Source: Plotosus lineatus (lineage: Eukaryota; Chordata; Actinopteri; Siluriformes; Plotosidae). From it: a stretch of DNA of 64,000 nt. The notes beneath the pieces are model-generated. The model searched no databases. It saw only the letters and a program-made list of their open reading frames with translations, and was not told where the DNA came from. The stretch lies in the NCBI GenBank assembly GCA_024760905.1, contig CM045746.1:5935466-5999465 (forward strand), written 5' to 3'. Below, piece after piece: positions 1 through 9,686 of the stretch. The translations under genes were made by a program, and so were the position numbers. Numbering within the stretch: position 1 is the stretch's first letter; every line of letters begins with the position of its first letter.

Positions 1-1227
1 CTTCAATGGACATGTTGGTGCAGGAAACAGAGGGGATGAGGAGGTGATGGGCAGGTTTGGTATCCAGGACAGGAACGCAGAAGGAGAGATGTTGGTAGAT
101 TTTGCAAAAAGGATGGAAATGGCTGTGGTAAATACTTTCTTCCAGAAGAGAGAGGAGCATAGAGTGACTTATAAAAGCGGAGGTAGGAGCACACAGGTAG
201 ACTACATCTTGTGTAGGCGATGTAATTTGAAGGAAGTCAGTGACTGCAAAGTAGTAGCAGGTGAGAGTGTTGCCAAACAGCATAGGATGGCAGTGTGCAG
301 GATGAAGCTGATAGTGAGGAAGGTGAAGAAGGTAAAGGCAGAGCAGAAGACAAAGTGGTGGAAGCTGAGAAAGGAGGAGTGTTGTGTTGTCTTCAAGGAG
401 AAGTTGAAATAGGCTTTGGGTGGTCAGGAAGTGCTTCCAGATGACTGGACAACTACAGCTAATGTGATCAGAGAGACAGGTAGGAGAATACTTGGTGTGT
501 CATCTGGAAGGAGAGGAGATAAGGAGACTTGGTGGTGGAATGAGGAAGTGCAGGAGTGTGTACAAAAGAATAGGTTAGCTAAGAAGAAGTGGGACATAGA
601 GAGGACTGAAGAGAGTGAACAGGAGACCAGGGAGACACAGCATAAGATGAAGGGAGTGATGTCAAAGGCCAAACAGAGGGCGTATGATGACTTGTATGCT
701 CGGTTGTAAAGTAAATAGGGAGAAAATGTTTTATACAGGTTGGCACAGCAGAGAAATAGAGATGGGAAGGATGTGTAGCAAGTTAGAGTGATTAAGGACA
801 GAGAGGGAAATGTATTGACTGATGACATAAGTGTGCTGGGAAGATGGAAAGAGTACTTTGAAGAGCTGATGAATGAGGAGGGCACTGAAGAGGATGAAGA
901 ATGGAAAGGCAGTTGGCCCTGATGACATACCGGTGGAGCTATGGAAGTGTCTAGGAGAGGAAGCAGTAGATTTCCTGACAAAAACATTCAACAAGGTCTT
1001 GAGGAATGGAGGAGAAGTGTGCTGGTGCCCATTTTTAAGAACAAGGGTGACGTGCAGAGTTGCGGCAACGACAGAGGGATAAAGTTGATGAGCCATACGA
1101 TGAAATTATGGGAAAGAATAGTGGAAGCAAGACTAAGGGCAGAGGTCAGCATTTGTGAACAACAGTTTGGTTTCATGCCAAGAAAGAGCACCACAGATGC
1201 AGTGTTTGGCTTGAGGATGTTAATAGA
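1..1227 (+). mobile_element. RTE-like LINE copy A, left part (endonuclease and start of RT)
   Basis: This is the coding strand of a non-LTR retrotransposon that enters from outside the window. Frames at 44-412, 416-709 and 873-1267 match, piece by piece, the better copy at 39386-41198 and the antisense copy at 26520-28527. The first part is the end of the AP-type endonuclease (DYILCRR motif). The later part begins the reverse transcriptase (GKAVGPDDIP, then [10 protein letters not shown]). Stops and a deletion of about 95 bases near 880 break it, so it is not functional. It stops abruptly at 1227, where the ERV begins, and resumes at 9687. The RTE-like label rests on endonuclease plus RT with no RNase H and on the short GAA-rich 3' end; the exact subfamily is not certain. 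Confidence 0.85.
1223..1227 (+). repeat. ERV target-site duplication, left copy (ATAGA)
   Basis: Five bases of LINE sequence just before the 5' LTR. The partner at 9682-9686 is ATACA. A LINE copy without the provirus (antisense, near 27620) has one ATAGA here, as expected for a retroviral integration. Confidence 0.8.
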
Positions 1228-1669
1228 TGTAAGGTCACATTCTGACTTATCTTTAACCATTGTATAATTAGCAGCATTCCTGTGCTTTTAACCGTGGACT
1301 TTTATTGCTGTTGTGATGCTTTACGAGGCAGCATTCGTCCTGAGGTCAAAGTTCACAGAGTAGTAAATGTCACCCCTAAGGCAAAGGAATGTGATGGACG
1401 GTTTCTTATCATGCACTTTGATTTTGGTACAACTTTTAGGCTGTGAACAAAGAAACATGTGACTCTGTACCCACTTTTTCACGCACACACCTCCACTGTA
1501 TAAAAGCTTTATGCCCAGTGGCACACACTGAGCAGCAGATGAATAAACCAGATTGATTTCACTCGTGTGGTTTGTTGTCCTCTGTTCCCGGAGTACTCCC
1601 AGACGTTGAGATACAGGAATCCAGACCGTGCAGGTTTACATGAGAGCTTCTTCTGAGAGAGTTCTTACA
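1228..1669 (+). repeat. 5' LTR of the ERV
   Basis: Terminal repeat with TGTAAG/CTTACA ends. A TATA box (TATAAAA) lies at 1499-1505 and a polyadenylation signal (AATAAA) at 1542-1547, so U3, R and U5 are in the expected order and R probably starts about 25-30 bases after the TATA box. It matches the 3' LTR at all but three positions. Only the tRNA-Trp primer site and two spacer bases separate it from the leader. Confidence 0.95.
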
Positions 1670-1672
1670 ATT

Positions 1673-1690
1673 TGGTGACCCCGACGTGAT
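1673..1690 (+). promoter_or_regulatory. Retroviral primer-binding site, tRNA-Trp type
   Basis: TGGTGACCCCGACGTGAT is complementary to the 3' end of vertebrate tRNA-Trp including its CCA. It starts three bases after the LTR ends, the normal place for priming minus-strand DNA synthesis. The same primer is known from avian alpharetroviruses. Confidence 0.9.
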
Positions 1691-1796
1691 ACTCCTGATC
1701 AGGTAAGACAAGATTTGTTTGACTACCTGGTTAGCAGTATTTGAGCGTCTGTTATCCCTTTTTTTTATAAGGGACGGTTTATCCCCTTCTCTAGAA

Positions 1797-1936
1797 GGGA
1801 CGGTTATCCTCAGTTGCTATAACCGGGACGGTTATCCTCAGTTGCTATAACTGGGATGGTTATCCTCAGTTACTATAACTGGGACGGTTATCCTCAGTTG
1901 CTATAACTGGGACGGTTATCCTCAGTTGCTATAACT
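1797..1936 (+). repeat. Five 28-bp tandem repeats in the ERV leader
   Basis: Five direct units of 28 bp, each starting GGGACGGTTATCC (unit 3 has one change), run head to tail between the primer site and gag. A shortened unit lies just upstream (1771-1796). Each unit contains CAGTT and AACTG separated by five bases, able to form a short stem-loop; unit 1 carries one change in the stem. The position is where packaging signals and splice donors of retroviral leaders usually sit, but a function here is inference. Confidence 0.9.
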
Positions 1937-2056
1937 GGGAAGAGCGCTATACAAATACAAAAAAAACTAAAAACGAAAGAAAGAAAAAAGAAGGTGCCCC
2001 TGTATTCCTGTATGCCAACGTATTTTTTCTGTTGTTTTGTTGTTAGAGGGTAAACA

Positions 2057-3745
2057 ATGGGAAATTCCTACCCAAAGCCTAATCCCGGGGAAACCCCCAA
2101 GGAATGGATGAATAAATGTGGTCTTGCTTATTATACTGAACCATGGATTAGTAATTTAGCCGGATGGATGGAGGGACTTGACCAAGTACCAAACTTTCCT
2201 CGAAATGGGACTTTTGATGCAGTATTTCTGACATACGCGCATCGCATGATTTATGATGGATTGGGCAACCCCTCCTGGGATCATGAATACATGAAGGAGG
2301 CTTATGTAAAATGGTATGAGATGCGCTCATATTGGTTAAAACTTAAAAAGCTCTTCGAGCCCAAGAAGGTGACTCAGAGTGTCCCCAGACCTAAATTAAT
2401 GAGTAAAGAAAAGGGAAAAGGGAAAAATACCAAAAGTCCAGCTTGCTGTGTGCAAACTGTGTCCCCCGTAACTCCCCCGTCGGCTCCCCCACCATATCCA
2501 GTAGGATCGGGGGAGATAGTTCCGCTACTCCCCGCTGACCCTAAGCCAGCGGAGGTCCCCGCCTTATACCCAACCCTGCTCGCTGCCGAAGGAGGAACCC
2601 CCGGAGCCGGAGCGCGACCTAAAATTAAATCGAAACAAAGTCCCACGGTTGTGATTCCCTCCCCGCCTCCACCAGTAAATGAGGAGGATTCCGAAGATAC
2701 GGATGAGGATTTGGATTGGGAAAACCCGGGGGACATTGGTCCCGACGCGGGCTCTCAGCCCGATCCCCCTCCTCTCCCGGAGCCACCTAAACCTAGGGCC
2801 GTGAAGAATGTAGCTTGTATATGGCAGAAACGTGGAAGAGGTATTGTCGTGGAGCCACCATCCGTGGCCGCACTTAAGGACATTATCTCCATGCTCCCCG
2901 GCTTGGACACACCCCTAGCCTACGTAGATATGCTTATATGGTCCACCAGATATTGCCAGCTAACGGGAGGTGATTATCGCTTTATCCTGCAACACACCCT
3001 CAAGGAAGCTTACAATGAGGCTGTGGTCCTTCAGAACGTCCCCTGTTTGGCCCCTGAGAATGACGTAGTGACTAATGTTAAAGTGGAAGAAGAAGGGGAA
3101 GTCGAGGGTCGTCGTAACACCACCTATCGGTCCACCCTCTTTTGGCGGGATGATCCCGAGGCATTAACCCAACTGCACGTGCAACTTATGGCTTATCTAG
3201 TCTCCCGACGGGAGGGAGCTTGTGATCTTTCACACGTGACCAATTGCAAGCAGAAGCGAGGCGAACTAACCTCGGTATTTTGGAATCGCTTTACTGAAAC
3301 TTGGCGTCATGTAGGAGGGTTTCCTCTTGATACCGAAGCGGCAAACTCTATGTTCGTGTCCAGTTTTTTAAGTAATTGTCTCCCAGAAGTCCAAAGCGCG
3401 CTTAAACCGCATTTCACAGATCGTCAACGTCTCATCGTTAGAACTGCCGGAGAAAGGGTTCGTATGTTAGAATCAGATGGACTATTGAATGTGAAGAATA
3501 AGGTTCTGCTGGCGGTGGCCCCCCAGGGCCCTCGTGATAAGAATAGGAGAAGGGATTCGTATAGAAAGACCGGAAAATGTCATTATTGTGGTAAGGAAGG
3601 GCACTGGGAAAAAGAGTGTAGAAAGAAACAGAGAGACGAACGTAATTCTGCCTCTCGGACCCACCAAGGAGATAATTTGTCTCGCCCCCACTCAGATTCC
3701 GCAGGCATAGCGCCAACACGGCCGTACCCGCGGGAGCACGAATAG
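2057..3745 (+). CDS. gag: ERV Gag polyprotein
   Basis: Open frame of 562 codons starting MGNSY, so glycine 2 is available for a myristoyl group, although the residue at position 6 is not the usual Ser/Thr. A proline-rich central region contains overlapping late-domain motifs, PSAP and PPPY (near 2476-2500), of the kind that recruit ESCRT and Nedd4-type ligases in budding. An acidic stretch follows. The C-terminal part holds a single CCHC zinc knuckle (CX2CX4HX4C, 3578-3619) for RNA binding. The frame has no breaks. It ends with TAG at 3743-3745, and the protease frame, which is -1 relative to gag, is already open from 3676. One zinc knuckle is typical of gamma-like viruses. Confidence 0.92.
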   Translation: MGNSYPKPNPGETPKEWMNKCGLAYYTEPWISNLAGWMEGLDQVPNFPRNGTFDAVFLTYAHRMIYDGLGNPSWDHEYMKEAYVKWYEMRSYWLKLKKLFEPKKVTQSVPRPKLMSKEKGKGKNTKSPACCVQTVSPVTPPSAPPPYPVGSGEIVPLLPADPKPAEVPALYPTLLAAEGGTPGAGARPKIKSKQSPTVVIPSPPPPVNEEDSEDTDEDLDWENPGDIGPDAGSQPDPPPLPEPPKPRAVKNVACIWQKRGRGIVVEPPSVAALKDIISMLPGLDTPLAYVDMLIWSTRYCQLTGGDYRFILQHTLKEAYNEAVVLQNVPCLAPENDVVTNVKVEEEGEVEGRRNTTYRSTLFWRDDPEALTQLHVQLMAYLVSRREGACDLSHVTNCKQKRGELTSVFWNRFTETWRHVGGFPLDTEAANSMFVSSFLSNCLPEVQSALKPHFTDRQRLIVRTAGERVRMLESDGLLNVKNKVLLAVAPQGPRDKNRRRDSYRKTGKCHYCGKEGHWEKECRKKQRDERNSASRTHQGDNLSRPHSDSAGIAPTRPYPREHE

Positions 3746-3747
3746 GG

Positions 3748-6700
3748 ATGCCAGCGAGTAGGGACCCCGTGACCTGTAGCTTAATGCACCTAGTGTTTAA
3801 TTCACCCTGCAATGAGAATCTGCCCCTCCTTCCTATTGTTCTAGAAGGGGTAGAATATCTTTTTGTTATCGATAGCGGTGCAACCCTATCTTCTTTAGGC
3901 AGGGACTATCAGGGTGCTGTATCCTCCAGGTCTACCAGCTCTGTGGGAATAGATGGGGTCCCCTTCTCCTCCCCATATACGCCGCCCCTTCTTTTATGTT
4001 TTCCTGATGACCCTACGCTTGATAAATTGCAAATATCCTACTCCTTTGTATATATGTCCGAATGCCCCTTTAATTTGCTAGGCCTCATGAGTGTTCTGGG
4101 GTTCCAAATCTCTTTCCAAGGTTCGAGCATGACCATCCAAATGTGCGACACCTCCTCCGTTTCTCTGTTATCATTGCAAGCGCAGCCCTTGCCCTTTAAT
4201 GTTAATTCGGCGTGCGTGGCGAGTTCCACCTCGCCCCCTGTACTCGACACATTGCCCACCAATCTTTGGGCAGAACATAAGAATGACGTGGGTTGTGTGG
4301 ACTGCGTCCCATATGAAGCTACCGTGAAGCACATTTCGCCCGTGTACATCCGACAATACCCCTTATCGCCTCAAAAAATGTCGGGTATCGACACCATTTT
4401 GGCTTCTCTTTTGGAACAGGGTATCATCGTGCCGTGCACAAGCCCTTATAACACTCCTGTGAACCCGGTTCCCAAGCCGGACGGTTCCTGGCGTCTGACA
4501 CAGGACCTCAGAAAAATTAACGAGCTCATCATCCCAGTTTCGCCGGTCGTTCCGGACGTGCCCTCTATTATGGCTTCTATTCCTTGCGATCACACCCATT
4601 TCTCCGTAATCGACCTGTGCTCGGCGTTTTTTAGTATCCCTGTTGAGCCCAGCACACAACCCCTCTTCGCTTTCACACACCGGCAGTGACAGTACACGTG
4701 GACTAGATTACCTCAAGGATTTATTGACTCTCCTGCCGTTTTCTCGGCTGCAGTTAGGGATGCACTGGGGTCTCTTGATGTTCCCGTAGGTTCCTGCGTT
4801 CACTCTTATGCTGATGACCTCCTGGTGTCCGGCCTAACTTATGAACTGTGTTTCGATGCAACCGTTCAACTGCTCCTCTTACTGGAAAAAAAGGGTTTCA
4901 AGGTCTCCAAGCCCAAGTTACAGTTCTGTCTCCCCACTGTGATATATCTGGGCTACGAACTCTCTCACGGGATAAAACGCCTTACTCAGGATCGCGTCAA
5001 GATAATAGTGAACACTCAGAAGCCTGCCACTAAACAAGCGCTCCTGGCTTTCCTGGGCCTCATTAACTACTGCCGACAATGGATTGGACTGTTCCTTTTA
5101 TGACAAACGTTTACGCTCTGCCGTGGCTCACACTGACCCTCTCCATCAACCCTTTGTCTGGACTGAGGACATGCTGGACGCATTCAAAGCCCTGAAGTCG
5201 GCCCTATGCTCCGCGCCGGCTCTCGGGCTCCCGGATTACAACAAACCCTTTCATCTCTACGTCGCTCACCAGGCCGGCACGGCTTCTGGAGTCTTGGCGC
5301 AGGACCACGGGGGGGGACTTAGGCCTTGTGCTTTCCTCTCCAAAACTCTAGATACTGTGGCTCAGGGTTTACCTGCCTGTCTCCGCGCTGTCGCTGCCAG
5401 TGCGGTGTTAGTTCTCGAAGCAGAAAAAATAGTGCTCTCTCATCCACTCGTTTTACACACCAGCCATCAGGTTAGGCATATTCTTAATACTCTGTCGACA
5501 CAACACATGTCTTCTCAACGTCATTCAGGTTACGAGGCCATCCTTTGTGCTACTGATAATCTAACCATCTCTTGTTCCCCTTCCCTAGATAACGTGGCCC
5601 AGGCCCTACAGCGCCTGCTTAATGTTCAAGATGACTGCGAACCGTTGGAACATGACTGCATGGACACCATTGTCCATGACACCAGTATTAGGTCCGACTT
5701 ATTATCCACGCCTCTCTCAACAGGTCTCTCCCTGTTTGTAGATGGGTCATGCTCGAAACCCTCCGACGGAGTGTTCCTCTGCGGCTATGCGGTATGTTCC
5801 TTACCGGACCAAGTTTTGGAAGCGTACTCGCTCCCCTTTAATTCCGCTCAAGCAGCAGAGTTATATGCGCTCACTCGGGCATGCACTCTCGCTTCCGACC
5901 AGGATGTTACTATATACACTGACTCTCGTTACGCTTTCGGGGTGGCGCATGATTTCGGCCGTATCTGGCAATCTCGTGGTTTCACTGCTGCTGACGGTAA
6001 GCCCATTTCACATTCCACCTTAGTCCAGGATCTTATTGTGTCCTGCAATCTCCCGCTCCGTTTAGCGATCGTAAAGACCCGCGGTCATTCCTCTGACCAC
6101 ACTGATGAGGCACGAGGTAACTCTTTGGCTGACCGCGCGGCTAAACAGGCTGCCTCGCTCGGCTCCATGCCGCCATTCCTGCAGCCCGCGCTGGTGTCAA
6201 CTTCACACATGCTTAGCGCCCTCCTCCCTGACTTGGATCTGAAATCCCTTCAGTCCTCGGCGTCCACAGAAGACACTGATTTTTGGTCCTTGCAGGGCTC
6301 TCAGCCCTCGAGTGACGGCATTCTACTCGATTCGACTGGTCGTTTATGCCTGCCCGCGCACTGCCTTCCTTTCCTCGTCCGCGAGTTTCACGGGCCTACA
6401 CATCGCGGTCGAAGAGGGATGGTGACAGATATGGAAAAAGATTTTTGTATACGACAACTAGCCTCTACGGTGCACAGCATTCTGGAAAAATGCCTGATTT
6501 GTGCACAGAACAATGTGTCCAAACCACATGCATCACATCAGCTTCTGCCGAAACCAGATACTCCCTTCCAGGAGTGGCAGATAGACTTTACCCACATGCC
6601 CCGGCAGGGTCCCTTTAAATATCTACTGGTTATCGTGGATAAATTCTCTCGGTGGGTTGAAGCTTTCCCGTGTGGGAACGAAAACGCCCGAGTAGTGGTT

Positions 6701-7363
6701 CAAAAGTTATCACAGGAAATTATTCCCAGATATGGCCTCCCGTTGGGTATTGATTCGGACAAAGGCACACCATTCACCTCAAAGGTCACTCAACTGTTGG
6801 CCCAAGAGCCAAAGATCAATTGGCGTTTCCATGTCCCATATCACCCTCAGTCCTCTGGAATCGTGGAACGAACAAACAGAACAATTAAAGGGAAATTACG
6901 AAAAGCAATGCACGCCACTGGATCCAGGAATTGGGTTTCGGTGCTGCCTGTGGTCCTAGCGGATCTGCGGATGACCTCGCAGGTGGCCTTAGGGAATTTA
7001 TCCCCTTACGAAGTGGTAATGGGGAGACCCTTTCCCGTGCCTTGGAGGAAGCGAAAACAGGCTTTGGGGACGGAAGATTTAGATATACACATGAGCGAGT
7101 ATGCCGTGGGCCTTGTTAAGGTCCTAAATGACTATTGGGAACGCACTAATCAGAATACTTCGGTCCCGGCCGATGCAAGCACTCATGCCTTCAAGGTAGG
7201 AGACAAGGTGCTGGTCAAGAAATTTGCGAAACTAAATTCCTCTTTGTGAGACACTCCTTACAGTGAGCCCACGGAGATACTCGCTGTTACTCGTACCGCC
7301 GTACTAACTGACCTCTTTCCACAGTGGATCCATGCTACCAGACTGAAGAAAAGCCCACAATGA
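3748..7363 (+). pseudogene. pol: ERV Pro-Pol (protease, RT, RNase H, integrase), broken
   Basis: The protease active site DSGA is at 3871-3882. The reverse transcriptase follows, with a YADD catalytic box at 4807-4818. RNase H has an FVDGS motif near 5733 and TDS near 5920. The integrase has an HHCC zinc domain (about 6385-6510), a D,D-35-E core with the first Asp in IDFTH near 6582 and Glu in VERTNR near 6865, and a C-terminal domain running to 7360. An in-frame TGA interrupts RT at 4687-4689, the frame shifts between about 5084 and 5103, and another in-frame TGA lies at 7247-7249, after which the integrase tail stays readable to the stop at 7361-7363. No dUTPase was seen. Expression would need a -1 frameshift from gag because the frames differ. 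Confidence 0.93.
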
Positions 7364-7657
7364 AGTATTATTTGTATTGTGTGACTATGATGTTGTCCAT
7401 TTTTACTACCTCTGTTCCAGGTCCGGAGATATATATCACTTAAGAGGGGAAAAGCACCTCCCAACGGATCAGACCTGACATAGACATATAAGTATCACAC
7501 CTTTTAACATCGCTTATTGGGTATAGCCCTTTTTCCATGCTAAATACACCAACAGTTCGGATCCTCTGCAAGCTTTACGGCCATCAACCCCATTGCAGAA
7601 CCTGTAGATGTAAGCTGGGAGGCGAGTGGAAGCCCCTCACTGCTAAAAAGGCACACC

Positions 7658-9018
7658 ATGAAGGGTTTTATAGTCCTTTTTGTCCTTTTATTCAATCTAA
7701 GTCTTTGGGAACTGAGCATAAGCCACCCACACGATAACACATTTTGGCAGTTCGCCAACTGGACTGCGCGACAATATACGAATGATTCTTGCTATGTATG
7801 TCATATGTTACCTGTAAGCAGCTCACACTACTCTATGAAACCCAGCATGATGCCACCAAACACCACGTTGGCGGCAATTGCCGCGTCCTGCATCTCACCG
7901 GAGTGCCTAAATCCAACGAACAGTGGTCGTACACACGGGGAATGGATTCAGCACACTGGGTTGCGTTGGTGCCAAAATAATACTGGGGACGGGGGAATGT
8001 GCGTTAACGCCCTACGGACAGCACTTAAAATAAAGAATCGCTCAACTGCAGTAGTCTTGGCACTTAAAGCATTCCTGCTCCCCGAATATAACTTCACTTT
8101 TTGTTTTAAGGGTACAGGTAACATCCCTCTGGGACAAATCACCACCAACCACTGCGCGTCCACTTATATGGCATACTCTCGCAACGGGTCCTGTTCTTAT
8201 AAAAATTGCTCTGTCCTACACCCGGGACCACTTGGGACTGTCCCCCATAGTACCGACTGGTATTGGGTCTGTGGTAAGCAGGTGTACATATATTTGTGTG
8301 TGCCTTAGCTAGGTTCAAAAGCCCACTTACCATTGTTACCGACGACCCGCGGGGGGCCAATCACCACACCGACACAGGGACAAGGGTCCGGCGTGTTAGA
8401 CGCAGTATTGATACTTTTCCGCCGCCAGAACACCGACTGAACAGTAAGTGGAACAAATTTTGGGAAAGTATGTTTCCCCAGTATGGGGTAACTCAATTAT
8501 GGAACCAGATAGAAGTAACTCATTATCGCTTGGTAACATTTGTCAATGCCACTAATTTGGCTATAGAAGGAGTAAGACAAGAATTAACCGCCCTCAGATT
8601 AACCACTGTGCAAAATAGAATGGTTCTCGACATTTTATTAGCCAAAGAGGGAGGGGACTGCGCCGTCCTAGGAGATCAATGTTGCACCTACGTCCCAGCT
8701 AACGATGAAGAACATGGTCTAATCGTGACCCAAATTGCCAAAATGAAGAAAGTAGCCGAAGATTTGCATCTGGATGAGGCTTCGGAACATGGATGGGGCT
8801 GGAGTATGTTTCACTCGCTTTTCGGATGGCTGACGCCTTATGTTGCTATGATTGTTCCTGTATGTATATGCTTGTTGTTGGTTTGCGTGTTCGGACCCTG
8901 TATTTTCAGGTGCCTGATGGATCGTGTTTGGATCCTGGCGAGCTCCTTCAGCGAACCCAGATACACCCGGCTGCCTACCCGAGAGGATGACATCTATTGG
9001 GCCATGTCACGTGTGTAG
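7658..9018 (+). pseudogene. env: ERV envelope (SU and TM), frameshifted
   Basis: The surface part starts at 7658 (ATG after CACC) with a hydrophobic signal sequence, then several N-glycosylation sequons and a CXXC motif (CYVC). The frame is lost near 8296-8308 and continues in another frame to 9018. That second part carries a furin-type stretch RVRRVRR at 8383-8403, heptad-like sequence, a CX6CC motif at 8659-8685 and a membrane anchor near 8840-8910 followed by a cytoplasmic tail. CXXC in SU together with CX6CC in TM is the gamma-type covalently linked envelope. SU is short, and no clear hydrophobic fusion peptide follows the cleavage site. Confidence 0.88.
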
Positions 9019-9224
9019 AGCTTGACTAGGGTGGAAGGATGTTACGAGGATCCCGAGATAGTGGGCGAAGGGCGATGGGGCTCAGCCCGCCCCTCAAGCA
9101 CCGGTCCCGGTCAACCGCGGTCCTCCGATGTCCCTAGATCCTGTCAGCTTGCACGCCAACACGACTCTATCTTATATCAAGAAAAGACTCTGTTCATGTT
9201 GTTATACTTTAATTGCATTTAAGT

Positions 9225-9238
9225 ATAAAAGAGGGGAA
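9225..9238 (+). promoter_or_regulatory. ERV polypurine tract
   Basis: A purine run ending GAGGGGAA lies one base before the 3' LTR. This is the standard plus-strand primer position in retroviruses. Confidence 0.8.
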
Positions 9239-9239
9239 C

Positions 9240-9681
9240 TGTAAGGTCACATTCTGACTTATCTTTAACCATTGTATAATTAGCAGCATTCCTGTGCTTT
9301 TAACCGTGGACTTTTATTGCTGTTGTGATGCTTTACGAGGCAGCATTCGTCCTGAGGTCAAAGTTCACAGAGTAGTAAATGTCACCCCTAAAGCAAAGGA
9401 ATGTGATGGACGGTTTCTTATCATGCACTTTGATTTTAGTACAACTTTTAGGCTGTGAACAAAGAAACATGTGACTCTGTACCCACTTTTTCACGCACAC
9501 ACCTCCACTGTATAAAAGCTTTATGCCCAGTGACACACACTGAGCAGCAGATGAATAAACCAGATTGATTTCACTCGTGTGGTTTGTTGTCCTCTGTTCC
9601 CGGAGTACTCCCAGACGTTGAGATACAGGAATCCAGACCGTGCAGGTTTACATGAGAGCTTCTTCTGAGAGAGTTCTTACA
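9240..9681 (+). repeat. 3' LTR of the ERV
   Basis: 442 bp, same ends as the 5' LTR. The TATA box is at 9511-9517 and AATAAA at 9554-9559. It differs from the 5' LTR at three positions, each a G in the 5' copy and an A here. Confidence 0.95.
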
Positions 9682-9686
9682 ATACA
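9682..9686 (+). repeat. ERV target-site duplication, right copy (ATACA)
   Basis: Pairs with ATAGA at 1223-1227, with one mismatch. The LINE sequence resumes directly after it. Confidence 0.75.

Larger units (their letters stand above)
1228..9681 (+). mobile_element. Endogenous retrovirus, nearly full length (LTR-gag-pro-pol-env-LTR)
   Basis: An 8.45-kb provirus. Both LTRs are 442 bp, start TGTAAG and end CTTACA. A primer site matching the 3' end of tRNA-Trp follows the 5' LTR and a polypurine tract precedes the 3' LTR. Between them lie gag, pro-pol and env in the usual order. The target-site duplication is ATAGA (1223-1227) and ATACA (9682-9686), which differ by one base. The host sequence is the RTE LINE, and the uninterrupted LINE copy at 26520-28527 has a single ATAGA at this point. 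The LTRs differ at 3 positions, so the insertion is recent. Gag is open, but pol carries stops and a frameshift and env a frameshift, so this copy cannot make a full set of proteins. The single Gag zinc knuckle and the CX6CC transmembrane subunit suggest a class I (gamma/epsilon-related) virus. Confidence 0.95.

Noticed and set aside
424..987. Antisense frame of 187 codons in LINE copy A
   Set aside because: Shadow of the purine-rich LINE coding strand; the plus strand carries the recognisable endonuclease and RT motifs.
1797..1936. 28-bp repeats as a CRISPR array
   Set aside because: The units are directly adjacent with no spacers, and they lie inside a retroviral leader in a vertebrate genome.
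3676..3745. A defined slippery heptamer for the gag to pro-pol frameshift
   Set aside because: The overlap and the -1 relation are clear, but no standard heptamer followed by an obvious structure could be pointed to by eye.
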